Assembly (NCBI GenBank): GCA_035041965.1
Contig: JAPYMA010000206.1
Coordinates: forward strand, 310,001 to 374,000
DNA: 64,000 bases
From: Anisakis pegreffii
Lineage: Eukaryota > Nematoda > Chromadorea > Rhabditida > Anisakidae
Direction: 5' to 3'
A program made the translations under genes and the position numbers. The first letter of the stretch is position 1, and each line of letters opens with the position of its first letter. Below are positions 31,061 to 42,533 of this stretch, in pieces. A model generated the notes under the pieces. That model saw only the letters and a list, made by a program, of their open reading frames with translations. It did no database searches and was not told where the DNA came from.

Positions 31061-33688
31061 ATGCTTGCTGTGCCAACAACGTAATGTACTTCGCAAACGA
31101 TTCGTTCACTTCATGGGCCACACAGCCAAAGAGGTAATTTCATTGCATCTTTGACACGTCTCTTTTAGAAGTCCTTCAACAATCACGTTTAATGCACAGT
31201 ACACAACTGCTATGTGTGAAGAAGCCAATAAGAAATCATCCAATATATATATATATATGGTAGGATTTCATGTGCAACATATGAATTAGCTGAATTGTTT
31301 TCAATCGAAAACAAGTCATCTTCATTGCTGGAAGAGGGCACGATCGATAGGTGGTTGTACGGCTGTTGATTCAGGGCATTATCGAACGTATCATCCAAAA
31401 ACGTGCCATTGGTTTGTCGTGATGAATTCACCGTGCCAAACAGATTTGATTTTCGCGTTTGGTTCCCGATGCATATGTCAGTTCAGTTGAAAAAAATGGA
31501 AGGCAAATTGCGAAGTGTCGACTTGATCATTGAGGTTCAACACATTACCTATTATTTAGAAGTTTTATTTTTGGATGAATAACATTCTGATAATAATATC
31601 AGTGATTTGATAAACGTTTGCAACGGTTCAACAGAATGACAGAAAATTATTGCTCGCAGCATTATTGGTTGTGAGTTGTTTCGTGACAGCATTATGACAT
31701 ATTACAACGATTGAAAGTGGTGACTGAATGAGTCTTATGTGTTGCTTGAGGTTCATGATGCACGCGTACCGCTCAGTGGTCGCAATTCACAGTTCTATTC
31801 GAATCTTTATTCAGTACGTCCTCACATTCTTGTGATGAACAAAATGGATCTGATTGACATGAAACTTTATAAGTTCGTTGTTTGTTTTGCTTTTTTTTTA
31901 AATTCACTTTCTGTTCGATCGTCAACAAATTTTAATGTTTCGTCGATTTTATCCAAATATTTTGCGTGAGTAATATCGTACTGTAAACGTTTATGATCAT
32001 TATTCGATTGAATGTTTCATGGACATTATGATCTCGATCAGATCACTAGTGCCAATTGATTGATCTGTGCATGACCTGTATATGCAAATGAGTGATCATC
32101 TGTATATGAATGAAAGCAACTGTAAACTGATTTACATTTTTTTTACAAATTCGGATTCAGGAAACCGATAGAAGAATATTATTTTGGGCAAGGCGTCAAG
32201 CACATCGTATGGACTGACTGCAAAAGGAGACGTAAAAAGGAGTTACGTGAATTACAATCAAGAATGATCGAATGCCTTCAGAGCGAACCTCGTTTCAATC
32301 GAGCCGTCAAGACTGAATACCAGGTTGTAGCTGATTATCAGTATTACATAGTCACCATCCTATTTATGTCACCCGGAATTCATTCACGAATTGAAGTGTG
32401 CTCATTCATAATTCAAAAATTCAGGTTATGGTCGTTGGGATTCCGAATGTTGGTAAGTCGTCATTAATCAACTCGTTACGCTCCAACAATCTTGGCACTA
32501 AACAAAGCGCTGTGGCTGAAGGTATCTATGTGTGTGTGTGAAGTACTCTTAGCTTCGATAATAGAGTAATCATGAAGTGGAGGTCAAAGCGCTTATGGGA
32601 TTGGCTTAAAATTAACATGAAAGCGGTGATTCCATTGGATGACTGAGCTCTTCATTTTGCTCATCAACCTTTACGCAGCCGTGTTGGGTCCCTTCCACAC
32701 TGATCATGCTATTTTGAAGCATCATGAACATTTACGTTAAAAATGACACCGTTAACATTCTACCCGAACTGCAGTATCATCCATTTTTTAACATGGAGTT
32801 TGTTTCAACATAGAAGTGAGTAAGTAGTTAGATATTTTGTCCTTTAACAAGTCACTTAACGATCAGTGTATTGCGTTTCAATTTGAGAGCGAATAAAAGT
32901 TATGTAATAGCGAAATCGATCTGGTGTCTGGTTCACACCAAGAACATATATAAATCATCTCAAGAAGTGAATGAATTGCAGGTGCACGACCAGGTGTAAC
33001 AGTCCGCGTGCAGAATCGAGTTCGAATCTTGGACCGACCCGCTGTCTACATTCTAGATACCCCGGGTGTGTTGCACCCAAACAGTCGAAATATTAATGAA
33101 TCGATGAAGTTGGCTGTTTGTGACCTTATTCTCGAAAGTGCCACTCAACTGGAGTATGTTGCTGACTATTTACTGTTCTGGTTGAACAGGTCAGTTGTTC
33201 CGCTTATTGTTTTGAATAATCTCAACTAGTGGGTGGTTGCCATATTTCTACCGCATTCTTTCACAGTTTACCATTATTACGGTGCTCTTAAGAAGTTTTC
33301 AGCATTCCAATAAAATTGTGATTGTTTCTCGCTCAGATGAAACTTAATGAAATTCAAACCTTACTTTCGCATTCAGCGTGTTCATTACTATAACAGTCAG
33401 AAGCAATCCATTTCGAACTGCGTTAATATCGTAAGTTTTTTCAGAATTGGTGACTATTCGTATGTGGAGCATTTTAATTTGAGCGAAGGACCGTCAGATA
33501 ATATTGGCAGAGTACTGGTAGGTATATGCAAGTCGTTGGATATGAGGCAGTCGTGTACGATACCCGGTCGAGGACAAACGCAACGATGGGATTTAGAGAA
33601 TGCGGCGAGAATGTTTTTGGATTTGTTTCGGAAAGGTAAACTGAAAGATCACTGTCTTGATCGAGAACTGCTTTTGCGCAATTACTGA
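31061..33688 (+). CDS. MTG1: Mitochondrial ribosome-associated GTPase 1
   Basis: MTG1 is a circularly permuted GTPase of the YlqF/RbgA type that assists assembly of the mitochondrial large ribosomal subunit at the inner membrane. Exons 31061-31080, 31444-31534, 31751-31872, 32161-32323, 32425-32521, 32982-33189 and 33445-33688 join in phase to 314 residues (human about 334). Motifs come in permuted order: IIEVHDARVPLSGRN, then G4 NKMD (67-70), G1 GIPNVGKSS (137-145) and G3 DTPG (190-193). The exon holding WFPMHMSVQLKKM corresponds to the family WFPGHM...LKKM segment; here the Gly of GHM is Met. The first exon is only 20 nucleotides, so the start is less certain than the rest. No strong targeting peptide is obvious in this short N-terminus. 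Confidence 0.92.
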
Positions 33689-34855
33689 CGACGTACATTG
33701 CTCACTTTTACTTGATGCTTGTAATATTGTCTGTGTGATTTTCATTTGCAACTTATTGCTACTAATTTCTTCATCTCACTATTCGTAACTGTATTATAGC
33801 GTTTACGAAATTTGCTGATGTTTGAACGAATGTGAAATTTGAAGTTGGCATATTTTGAGAATATTGATTAATGTTACTCGGTTAAATACGATGATGGATT
33901 TTTGTTTTTGGTGACGACTTTGAGTGTGTGCATTCCATTGTTAGACAATTGCGAAAGTAATGGATGCGCAGTTAATCGCAGCTAATTGTATTTCAAAATG
34001 CAGCGTTGATTTCGTCAGTTCACTGACATTCGCATCTTACGGTTGGATACTCTGTTCGCTTAACGACCACCCGAAATGAACTTTTCTCCGTAATTGACAA
34101 CAACGAAATCAAGGAAATTAATCGAAATCTTTAATACTGCCAAATAAATGAATTTTGTACCAGAATGAGTGATGAACAGATTCAAATTAATGCAATAAAT
34201 TAATGCAACAAAACGCCTTTCGTTAACATTCATCCGAATACAAACCAGTATATTGTAATATATCACAACTGTCTTATCATTAGTTGGTAAATCACTGAAT
34301 TCACTGAACTCCACCCACCATGTCGGCATTATGCAAAGCAGAAGTAGAAGAGAAACGAATATAAACTGCAACGGAATGTAAATTCCAACGGACAGCGATC
34401 ACAATACGAGAATGTTATCGACTGATACATAATTATCGCAGGAAATGACACTGTATACATTCAGGTAAGACAAATCAAGTGTTTGTTCAGTTTTTAAAGG
34501 CTCAACTAACACGGGTAGGCACTGAGTGAAGTAATCCACAATGATGATGATAAAAAATGATTAAGTTTCACAGAGCCTCACTGAAAATAGTAATGGAGTT
34601 GCCCGATAAGTGCTTCATATTTTTATGATCAGCTAATGCTTCAGACAACAACCAATTTTTACTGATTATCGCGTTCGCATGCACCTGGTTTGGTTCAATA
34701 TTGAAAAAAGGCGAATAGGTATGTATGGCAAGCGTTTACTGGCAAACGGAAATTGATTTGAAGAGGAAAAAATTCAGATTTATCGACAGAAAACTTATAT
34801 TTCTTCGTGTGTATTGAAGGGACGAATTGTGAGTGAGGCAGGCAATCACGGCCAC
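33689..34855. other. Convergent intergenic region
   Basis: It lies between the stop codons of MTG1 (plus) and the SelS-glutaredoxin gene (minus) and must carry both 3' ends. A hydrophobic minus-strand frame at 34060-34371 has no ATG at its first residue and no homology that I recognise. No SECIS-like element was identified, though this cannot be excluded by eye. Confidence 0.5.
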
Positions 34856-36550
34856 TCAACTGAGAGCGCCGCACTCCTGTAGCATTCTCTTCAAACGACC
34901 GTCTCTCAACGCTGCCACAACCTCATCACCACCTCCAATAAATTTACCACCAATAAACACTTGTGGCACTGTTCGTTTACCACTTATCGATTGTAATACA
35001 TCCTCAAATTAATTTTTATAAAAATATTTTCAAAATTTCAGAGGCTCGCTTTCAAATTCCAGAATGAATTGAAATTTGCGTGAAGTTTATGACGATCTAC
35101 TTCTTTGACTGTAAATCAACTGTCTGTACGGTGAATCAAAGACAATTTCGGCACACTGCATCAGATGCAAATGATTGTAATCATTAAGTGAAAATTCAAA
35201 ACGACGAATAATCCTAACCTGAATACGTTCACATTCATCCATTTCATCAATCTCAAGAATTTCGTAAAATTCATTCGGCAATCTGAATGCACTCAACGCT
35301 TGTTTTGCTTTCCTGAAAGCTCAAACATCTCCATTGCAAAGTTGTGAACACATTTTCTCTCGTAAAATAGTCCGTGGAGCGAAAATTTCAATTAAGATTT
35401 ATTGAAACATTATTTTTAATCATTCACGCCAGTAATTTACTAGAATACTTAATTGGTTTTGAAGTGGAAATTATAAGGCTTTTTTGAGGAAAATCCTTTG
35501 ATAAATCCGGTGTTTTCCAGAAAATTTTATTCAAGTTAGCTACGAAACGTTGGAGCTAATGCAAAAGAACCGGCACAAAACGAATTGGATGAACCTGCAG
35601 AAAAAACACCACGATTTGCTGAACATAACAACCGGCACTGAATTGATTTTATTGGTGACGAATGTTTTTGGATCAAGTTTTTGAGTTGCTGATGACGACG
35701 ACGCATTCTGCGGCTGAAATATCGAATCAAATGGATTAACCGATCACTGACACTCAACCAGAGCCGATCAACTCACGATCAATAAAATTATCGTTTGTTC
35801 GAGGCTGCCTTTCGTATGTAAATTGAAACATTACTACGTTACGCTTGCAAGCAGATTGACGAACTCAGTTTCGATTTGCCTAGAAAATTAACGATTCTAA
35901 TCACCTTTGTCCAAACGGTCGCTTCGCCGATTCCGTGCTCTTCAATGGCCCTCTGAAGCCGTTCGGCTTCTTTCTGCCTCTGACGTTCGGCCTCTCGAGC
36001 TGCATTTGCAGCGTATCGTGCCTGAGTCCTCTCGCGCGCTGCACGAATCTGTTCTTCATATCTCGCTTGCACGTCATTATCTGAAGTTCATTTCATCTGA
36101 ATACTGCACATTTTCAGGCCAGAAATCTCTAGTTGGTGCAGTTGCAATTAAAAATTAACAAGTGAACGACTGCGAGAAGCTAGGCAAGCGCTGATTAAAT
36201 ATTTAGGGAACGAATGCAGCCAAAAGAAAAACCAACCATGTTTTTTACGTTCTTCCAACTCCTTTTCAGCCGCAATTGATGCTAATACGGGTGCAACATA
36301 TTTCTTATAAACGAACATAACCAACATTCCAATAAACAATATGTACCACCCGTAAAGCTCGAATATTCCTATGCGAAAACAACTTTTCATTGGAATTATC
36401 ACGAAGCGAAGCAATTAACACGAAAGAAATAAGCGAGAAACATAAGCATAAACATGCTCACTTACTGCGTAATGAAGGATATGCAGCTCGAGGTCTTGAT
36501 GCCGCTTCAGCGTCGATTAATTCCTCGTCTTCCACATTCACATCCGCCAT
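34856..36550 (-). CDS. Selenoprotein S/VIMP-like membrane protein fused to a glutaredoxin domain
   Basis: Six exons (36550-36466, 36368-36237, 36080-35905, 35713-35595, 35312-35219, 35002-34856) join in perfect phase to 250 residues. Residues 1-28 are short and acidic. Residues 33-49 (LYGWYILFIGMLVMFVY) are a membrane segment that matches the YGWY start of the SelS/VIMP anchor. Residues 50-131 form a highly charged Arg/Glu/Ala helix, with a RYEEQIRAAR stretch resembling the p97-binding region of VIMP. A Ser/Gln linker leads to a glutaredoxin domain (about 155-250): PVVMFSKSWCFFC (Cys167, Cys170), EILEIDEMDECERIQ, TVPQVFIGGKF with cis-Pro215, GGGDE (225-229) and a typical ...LQECGALS end. VIMP acts in ER-associated degradation with Derlins and p97; glutaredoxins reduce disulfides or glutathione adducts. 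The domain would face the cytosol. The alternative is that the SelS part ends in its own tail by reading past the 35595 donor, giving CAGSFALAPTFRS before a stop. Confidence 0.85.
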
Positions 36551-38071
36551 TTTTTCGCTCTCTCAAACACCTCACTCGAACTTGAATATTACCGATGAAT
36601 CAATTGTAAATGCAATACCTATACAAGCACAATTAACATCACAAACGCCTTATTATTGTGACTAATTCCCTCAGTTATACGATTAGTTCTTTTCACCCAT
36701 CCGATTTGATTCACTGCTTTCATTTCAATCAGCATTCAGTTCATTTTTGTCTCGCTGATTTTTCTTAAAGCCGAAAGAAAAAAGGCAATTGGATAATTGT
36801 GGTCATTTGCAGTGATAACTTCTTGCACACATCTATCTGTTCGCAAGAAAAAGAAACTGTGAAGATAAATCACAGCACCGCTATTAGCATTCGTTCACGA
36901 ATTCAACACTCTGCGATGGAATGCTTTAATCATAATTGCTGAAACATATGAAACTGATAAAAGGAGTTAAATAGCTAACGACTGAACCTTCTGTTAAGCT
37001 TACAAATAACGTATTCAATCGTTGATGACGAGTTTACAAGGAAATAATTTTTATTGTTTATTATCGAAATAGACGATTTATTAAGTTGGTTAAATATCGA
37101 ATCGAAACTGCTTTATTATTGCAAAGAATATTTATTTTCAGAACAAATAACAAATTACGATGGGACAATAAAAATTTTGCGAGCGACTTCAACAGAACAT
37201 CAATACAAACAAACGGATGAACATCTCTTTCGCGTGAATTCACTCCCTCACATGTATTTATTGTTCATAAAACACGCTCGGTACATACCAAACTTTTCTC
37301 GCTATAATGCTTCAACTGAACACACTGGATCATGACTATTGGATTTTTTCACTTCACCGGAGTTTCGGAATTTTTGATCCTCTCATTGCAATGACCATAT
37401 TTGCAAAAAAAATTTCTTGAATGAATTCCAACAGAAATAAATTTCAAATTGATATTTCGTTAGTTCAAAAAAAAACTACATTCAAAAACTTGAGTTCGAG
37501 ATCGCATTAGCTTATGGAATACGGTACGTTCCAACCAAAACAACTCTCACTGATCACACCATCGATCGACCATGCAATAAACCAGCCGCTTATAAAGCAG
37601 TGAATAACAAAAAGACAGCAAAAAAATCGTCATTGACAACGAGTGAAACAACGGAAATTTTCGCTAACAACAGTGAAAAATTGTTTCGAATGAATACAAT
37701 CAAACCAAAACAACGATTTTAGCTCTCATTTCATAACCACAAAACACTAGTACTTACCAAAAGTGTTTCTTGGAAACACAATTCGTTTTCTTTTTTCAGG
37801 AAATAACAAACATTCAAAGCGAATAGATTCTCCTTCCAAATGAAATAATCGAAAACAATCTAACGATAAGATGAATTTGGAATCGTAACAAACCCTTACA
37901 AAGTGTGCATTATTTGTTTGGGAGGGTTATCAAATGCTATCAACCAGCATGCAGTTTCAAATATACAAATGTACTCTCATTACATATTCACACATTCTAC
38001 AACAGCAATAAACACTAACGATTGCAACTGAAATGAAAATCAAATTCAAAATAAGAACACTCAACGATCAT
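36551..38071. other. Intergenic, upstream of the SelS-Grx gene
   Basis: No gene is supported. It lies between two minus-strand genes and should hold the 3' UTR of the processing peptidase gene and the promoter of the SelS-Grx gene. The frame at 37054-37335 shows no family signature. Confidence 0.5.
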
Positions 38072-41000
38072 TTAACGCGGTATCAACTCGACGTGTGTCC
38101 GTCTTGCGAATGCCCTATCGAAAGATTCGTAAGGAGGTAACTGCTTCAGGTCGCCGTATCCAACCACCGACGGTGCCGTATTCAACATACGTTCAACGAT
38201 ACGTTTGATGTCTTCATTTTTTATCGCATCTGAATTCGAAACAAGATCACTGACAATACCGCAACACTAATACGCATCTTTAAAATAATAATTACCGCCA
38301 TCAAAACAACATTCGACCATCATAACGCCTAATGCATCACCAACAACCACTCAACTGCACCAACTCCAACAACAGAACGAAATCGCAAACGATTCAATTC
38401 GAGAGCAAATTCCATACCGATTTTGGCGATATATTCGGACGGTTTTTTGCGATATCCATGTCCAAGCACTTGTCTCGACAGGTCTTCAAACATCACCGGT
38501 CTCACCTCAAGGTTCATCATCAACTGACTCTTCAGTTGGGTTTTTGCCCGTTCCAATTCATCTCTACCCACACCATCGGGCAGTCGTAGCAACTGCTGAA
38601 CGATCACGCAGGCTGTATTCAATAACTGCAATTAGATCTATTCGTTACTATACTTCAAAACACATCTCTGAATTATATACACCGCAAATCTTCCGAAATA
38701 TGTGGAATCAACGGTTTCTCTGCCTACTTAATTGAGAGTGTATAACAGACACTGAACTTGCACATTTGCCGTAGTTTTACACCATTTAAAATAGAAAAGA
38801 GAATTGCAAAAATTGGCACTTTTTAAGAAAACTCCGCACCTGTAATGGGTCGCTGGACGCTTGTATGCAAAAAAGACCAGAATCTGCATAAGCGTGATTG
38901 AATGCCGTTGCATTGTACATCCAATGACACCTAAAATTACCACCATTACTATCCTCTTCCAAAAATGTCACAATCAAAAAAATTTCACAAAAGATTTAAC
39001 CTGTTTAAAACATCCACATAAAGACGCGTGTACATTCCTTTTCCAGGCCCACCCGCACTAAAACTCCCCCCGCCACCCATCAACGATTGCAGAACACAGA
39101 ATGCAACGAAATCGTCGTCTTTATATCCACAACTCTCAAATCCTATCACAAAATGTGCCAAATTCGGGAACGGTGACGGACCTAATGCCATATTGCTTAG
39201 GTCTTTCAGAACCTGAAAAAAAAATATTCCAATCAAATTTACTTTAAAAAAACCAACTGCTTTTTTGAAGTCTTACTCATCAACGTATTCTCATGCGATC
39301 GCATGGATAAAAAACATAGAATAAATTTCTTGGAATAAGTTTACAGACCGGAAGGGATTCGATAATACAAGTGAATAGATGAATGCAACATTCAAATAAA
39401 TTCAACCATTGACGAAATAGAATATTGCCATAACAAACTCGTTTATCACCGCCAGTATACTGGGCAGTGGAATAGTCGAGAGGTGGTTCATTCGAGAGTA
39501 AAGCCGATCGATCGTTTGCCCACGTTGTTCTCGACGCATCGAACAATTCCTCAGCCGCATTCACCAATAAATCGTGATCAACGCCAACACCTGAACAGAA
39601 GACATTGCTGAGGAATTATTCATTCTGATTTGGTTGAATGTGACCGATGACTGATGTCAGCGATGGTGATTCGAATGAAAAATCAAAGAAGAAGTATTCT
39701 AACCTGCCACAACCATTCGATCCAATGTATGATACTGTTTCATGTATGTCAAAACGTGCTCTCGTTGGATCTTCTTAACGTTCTTGTCTGGACAATACTT
39801 CGGAAATCCTAACGTATTACCGTTGAAGGCAGCCTGGCAAAATGCGAAAAATGAACACCAATCTCATAATAATGAATGTAAATGTTCAGCGTGTTATTTC
39901 AAGTTCACAACGAAATCGAATATGCAAGCATTATGGTTGGCAAATACAAAACAGCTTGTGTCCTATTCTATTCCATTAACATAAAAATTCAAAAGAAAAA
40001 TTACCTCATGAATCCAATCAGTGAGTAGTGCTTCACATTCAGGTTTTGTACTCATATCCTTATTCTCGAAATTTACGATCATACGAGTATCGTCCATCTG
40101 CAAATGAGTGAATAAGCAACGAACAAGATTCGGATGCGATTAAAAATAGTGATGACCTCTTGTTGTGTGATAAGTGGTCGTTGGACAGCATCAGCAATCA
40201 CTGCAAGAACATCTCTGACACCGTCGACGTGGCACGATGCCGCATAGATGAACGTGTCTTTGGTTGACTGACAATCGATTAGCGCACCTCGTACTTCTAG
40301 GATCGAGAACATCTCCTCTTTTGACGCGTACGAGGAAGTTGTCTTAATTATGCACATCGATTACTTCTTGAAAGCTATTCATTTAGCATCTACCACTGCT
40401 CATATCATACTGCGGCCAAATCATACTTACTCCTCAAGCAACAGGACATTTTGAGGCTGAAAAGATCAATTCTGGATATGTGAATGTCCTCGATTTGCAA
40501 AGATAATTCTCAACTGATTTACAAGAATACTCACCGAAAATGCGAGCTTCTCAACGAAATGTGAAGTACCAGACGGATATCCCACTTCGTAACGACAACC
40601 CGAATCGATAGAAACTGCAGAACAAACATTATGAACTGCCAACAAAGTGAACACATTCGCAAACGTTAGACTGTTTTTACGCCTTCAAGTTGAGTCCTTC
40701 AGAATAGGTTCAAACCAGAATTTCTTCTTGATGCTCCGTCGTTTTCAAGAACGTACTTTGCCTTGAACAATACTTCTAATTTATCAAAAAACAAGATTGA
40801 AAATTCATAAGACGAAGTATCGACCTCCAATAGTACAGTATTGACCATAATGTGGCTCGGATGCTACTCTCAAGCCGTTTTTAAGTGTCGTTAATTTGGT
40901 ATCGAACGGTTCTATGTGTTTGTGACCAGCGTAGGCAACCTTGGAGAGGCCAGGAATCGGTTCAGTCAACGGTATCCGATTAATATCGACCGTTCCCTAA

Positions 41001-41554
41001 AATACTCAAATCCTCTCAATTAATCAGTTTTCATAGCAAACTCCTCTGAGCATATTTTTCATATTTATTTTCTAATGTTCCAACGAGCTCTAACCAATAC
41101 TAAGTTACTGTGAATTATGAACGATGCACAGTGTAATGAAATTGTTCACATGGTTTATTTATTTTCTTGCATCATCAATTTGTTAAAATGAGATGACTAA
41201 AAAGAAATAAACATCCAACAAGCACTAACGTCATTTCTGAGCGGACTGGCTGTGGCTGTTGCAAAATTCAGTGACGATCCTTTATTCTGAGTTGCATACC
41301 AACGTCTAAAATGCAAAAGAAATTATGGAACGTAACAATTTGGTCACATATTTTGTCATTCAGAATGGCGATCGCTGCTTCTGAATAGTCTATTTGAACG
41401 TGATTAACGCAGTGAGGAATGAATATAATAATTTGTAATCTAGCTCCACTTCGATTAATAAAAATAACAGTGCCGAACGAACAAACCTTCTAGAGTGTGC
41501 TCTGATCAAACGTGCAATGCTCTGGGAGCGTTGATGCCATAGTTGTGAGAGCAT
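38072..41554 (-). CDS. PMPCA: Mitochondrial processing peptidase, alpha subunit
   Basis: With the catalytic beta subunit this matrix protein removes presequences from imported precursors; alpha recognises the substrate. Twelve exons (41554-41487, 41305-41230, 40996-40825, 40614-40535, 40342-40157, 40097-40005, 39833-39704, 39590-39439, 39212-39001, 38930-38840, 38625-38418, 38229-38072) join in phase to 541 residues (human 525). The Arg/Ser-rich N-terminus ending RRRWYATQ is a typical presequence with an R-2/R-3 cleavage context. [20 protein letters not shown] occupies the position where beta carries HxxEH, and the zinc ligands are absent as expected for alpha. The substrate-binding glycine loop [18 protein letters not shown] is at about 365-382. 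The start ATG directly follows a attcag acceptor, suggesting trans-splicing. It is divergent from MAN2C1. Confidence 0.96.
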
Positions 41555-42533
41555 CTGAATTTCGATTATAAACTGATAATTAGAGGCAATAAACCGCAAA
41601 AACAACAACTGTCAAACACGTCAAAAGTAAACGTTCGAATATTTGATATATTGACCGTTGCGAGCATCATGACACGTTCTTATTAAGCATTTAAGAAAGA
41701 ACTGCATTTCTTTAGTTAGACTGCACAGACAGACCGTTGGATAAGTGAGATGAATCAAATCCATTTCATCACTCAAAATGATACATATGAGAGTCAAATA
41801 AACTGCTTTTTTTGGTTATAAATTTGGCGAAACAGCAGTTTATCAATAATTATCAGTGATCCAAAAGCGGAAATTTCAAAACTGCATGAAACACGATTGC
41901 CGTGAATAATGACTTGAATCCAGAGATTCACCACCACTACTAGGAGACGTCATGAAGTGTTTCGTGAATACTGGGAATCGTGCCCTCAAGAAAAATGACG
42001 TTTCGTTAATTCAAGCTTGTTCGGATTGACAAAATCCGAGATATTGCCATTCAATATCAATGAATTATCAAGAACACGCTACCCCAACCTCATGATGTTC
42101 ACATCGATCATCTCGCTTTACCGTTTCACCTATAATTGCTTCCAACTACAGTGGTGTTTATGCACTCATTCACACATGCGTTCCGGTTGGGGAGAGTGCA
42201 GTAGCGACCGTGTCGTGCAGAAATGAGATGGACATAGAGAGTCTAGAGTGATTACTTTGAGAAATTTCGCTCGGGATCCGAAACTCCGATTCCAGTCTAA
42301 TTGTAAAAATGCTGGAATTCGGTCGAAATACGAAACGTTTAGAATCGCAAAAATGTGAATTAGGTCGGATTCCGATGCAGCAATTTTCAAGTTCAGTCAG
42401 AATAGCAAAATTTTAAAGTGCCACGATGTTCATGAATAAGTGGTATTCACAAACGCTTCATGTAGCATATTTGATGAAGTGTGTGTTTAAAAGCTGATCA
42501 TTAAACGCAGATTTGAGTGCAATCAAACGAAGA
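41555..42533. other. Divergent intergenic region PMPCA/MAN2C1
   Basis: A 979-base region between two divergent starts, probably carrying both promoters. A short block at 42265-42400 repeats variants of gaattcgg/gattccg. No TATA box close to either start was recognised. Confidence 0.45.

Noticed and set aside
31082..31133. MTG1 first exon reading KRFVHFMGHTAKE
   Set aside because: It resembles the family GHMAKG motif by chance, but its phase does not fit the next exon, which already carries WFPMHM...LKKM; the 20-base exon at 31061 fits.
34060..34371. Hydrophobic minus-strand frame that looks like a signal peptide
   Set aside because: The first residue is TTG rather than ATG, and no other exon or family supports it.
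34856..34858. TGA at the end of the SelS-Grx gene as a selenocysteine codon
   Set aside because: The glutaredoxin family normally ends at this point (…GAL-x), the following frame has no SelS-like Gly-rich end, and no SECIS element was recognised.
35536..35594. Reading through the 35595 donor as the SelS C-terminus (…CAGSFALAPTFRS)
   Set aside because: It would leave the Cys-x-x-Cys half of a glutaredoxin unused while the remaining glutaredoxin exons sit directly downstream in perfect phase. Kept only as an alternative isoform.
40430..40460. Small MPP-alpha exon PQNVLLLEE
   Set aside because: Skipping it joins 40535 to 40342 in phase and reproduces the family sequence [16 protein letters not shown]; including it breaks the frame.
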